5,539 nucleotides of DNA. It comes from Candidatus Acetothermia bacterium JdFR-50 (GTDB lineage: Bacteria > Bipolaricaulota > Bipolaricaulia > Bipolaricaulales > Bipolaricaulaceae). The stretch lies in assembly GCA_002010365.1 (NCBI GenBank), contig MTNL01000074.1:1-5539 (forward strand), written 5' to 3'. Positions 5,149 to 5,539 of the stretch are shown here, piece after piece; position 1 is the stretch's first letter; every line of letters begins with the position of its first letter. The notes beneath the pieces are model-generated. The model saw only the letters and a program-made list of their open reading frames with translations. It was not told where the DNA came from and did not search any database. The position numbers and the translations under genes are program-made.

Positions 5149-5539
5149 ATGTTGGTAGAACGCTTGGAGGAGTTTTTCTCCCGGGCGGAGGAAGCCCGGG
5201 AGCGGGATTACTTCTACGTGAGCGAGGTGGCCAAATGCCCTCGCCAGATCTACTATTCCGTGAAGGGCTTCCCCCGACCTCCGTTGGACGGCCAATCCGC
5301 CCGGAGGATGGCGGTGGGGGACGACGTGCACCGCAGAATCGTGGGAGCCCTCTTCTCCATGGGCATCGCGGTGGCTGCAGAGGTCCCTCTACCCCCGAAC
5401 CCCCTTTTCCACGGCCGCGCCGACGCCATCATCTCCTTGGCCGGAGAGACGTACGTGGTGGAGATAAAGAGCGTGCATCCATACCAATTCGAGCAAGCCT
5501 CGGCACGTCCCCGCCGTGACCACTACCTCCAGCTCCAAC
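5149..5539 (+). CDS. Cas4/RecB-like PD-(D/E)XK nuclease, N-terminal part (partial at window edge)
   Basis: The frame is open for 130 codons and runs off the right edge. Visible motifs follow the Cas4/RecB-type order: YVSEVAKCPRQIYY (23-36) with C30, which in Cas4 and AddB-type nucleases is the first Fe-S cysteine; GDDVHRRI (57-64) with H61; FHGRADAII (87-95) with metal-binding D92; VVEIKSV (103-109) with the E105-x-K107 catalytic pair; and the start of a QLQ motif (128-130) like the C-terminal QxxxY helix. The remaining Fe-S cysteines would be beyond the window. The family cleaves or resects DNA. No cas1, cas2 or CRISPR repeat is visible, so a CRISPR-adaptation role is not supported here; stand-alone Cas4-like nucleases are also common in DNA repair and phage settings. 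It follows the lipoprotein gene by 10 bp with a strong ribosome site. Confidence 0.85.
   Translation, partial: MLVERLEEFFSRAEEARERDYFYVSEVAKCPRQIYYSVKGFPRPPLDGQSARRMAVGDDVHRRIVGALFSMGIAVAAEVPLPPNPLFHGRADAIISLAGETYVVEIKSVHPYQFEQASARPRRDHYLQLQ

Noticed and set aside
5149..5539. CRISPR-Cas locus suggested by the Cas4-like gene
   Set aside because: No repeats, cas1 or cas2 are in the window, and Cas4-like nucleases are frequent outside CRISPR loci.

Overview
The window reads as GC-rich bacterial chromosome with dense coding. The bacterial signs are an FtsZ with a canonical C-terminal tail, a lipobox lipoprotein and Shine-Dalgarno sites. The mix of a NosD-like beta-helix protein, a PKD lipoprotein, an M1-peptidase-like secreted protein and a divergent FtsZ suggests a deep-branching or candidate-phylum lineage, for example Bipolaricaulota/Acetothermia-like. 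That placement is an inference from gene content only; no marker gene here fixes the taxonomy.

Layout. Four genes run leftward from about 4431 to the left edge: a secreted NosD-like beta-helix protein with a C-terminal DUF192 domain (2578-4431), a HAD-IB/phosphoserine-phosphatase-like hydrolase (1937-2581), an FtsZ (573-1895), and the N-terminal part of a secreted M1-peptidase-like protein (1-569, cut by the window edge). They are closely packed: a 4-bp ATGA overlap, then a 41-bp gap, then a 3-bp gap. This suggests one operon, with a possible extra promoter in the 41-bp gap. An 80-bp divergent intergenic region (4432-4511) separates them from two rightward genes: a PKD-domain lipoprotein (4512-5138) and a Cas4/RecB-like PD-(D/E)XK nuclease cut by the right edge (5149-5539). 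There is no non-coding stretch over 300 bases. I see no tRNA, rRNA, CRISPR array, insertion sequence or convincing terminator.

The most unusual item is the FtsZ. Its GTPase core is preceded by about 95 residues, of which about 70 resemble the small alpha/beta domain at the N-terminus of DnaA (domain I) and at the C-terminus of DNA polymerase III gamma/tau. A replication-type interaction module joined to the division tubulin would be a new architecture as far as I know. The T2/T3 phosphate-sensing loops also depart from FtsZ consensus, while T4, T7 and the C-terminal FtsA/SepF-type binding peptide are intact.

Other points of interest are the beta-helix/DUF192 fusion, a perfect hairpin whose loop holds the overlapping stop/start codons of the NosD-HAD pair, and -10-like boxes placed exactly 11 nt before the start codons of both ftsZ and the lipoprotein, which suggests leaderless or near-leaderless transcripts. 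How the genes cooperate is unclear. Division (FtsZ) is mixed with envelope or secreted proteins, so a cell-surface/division link is possible but unproven.
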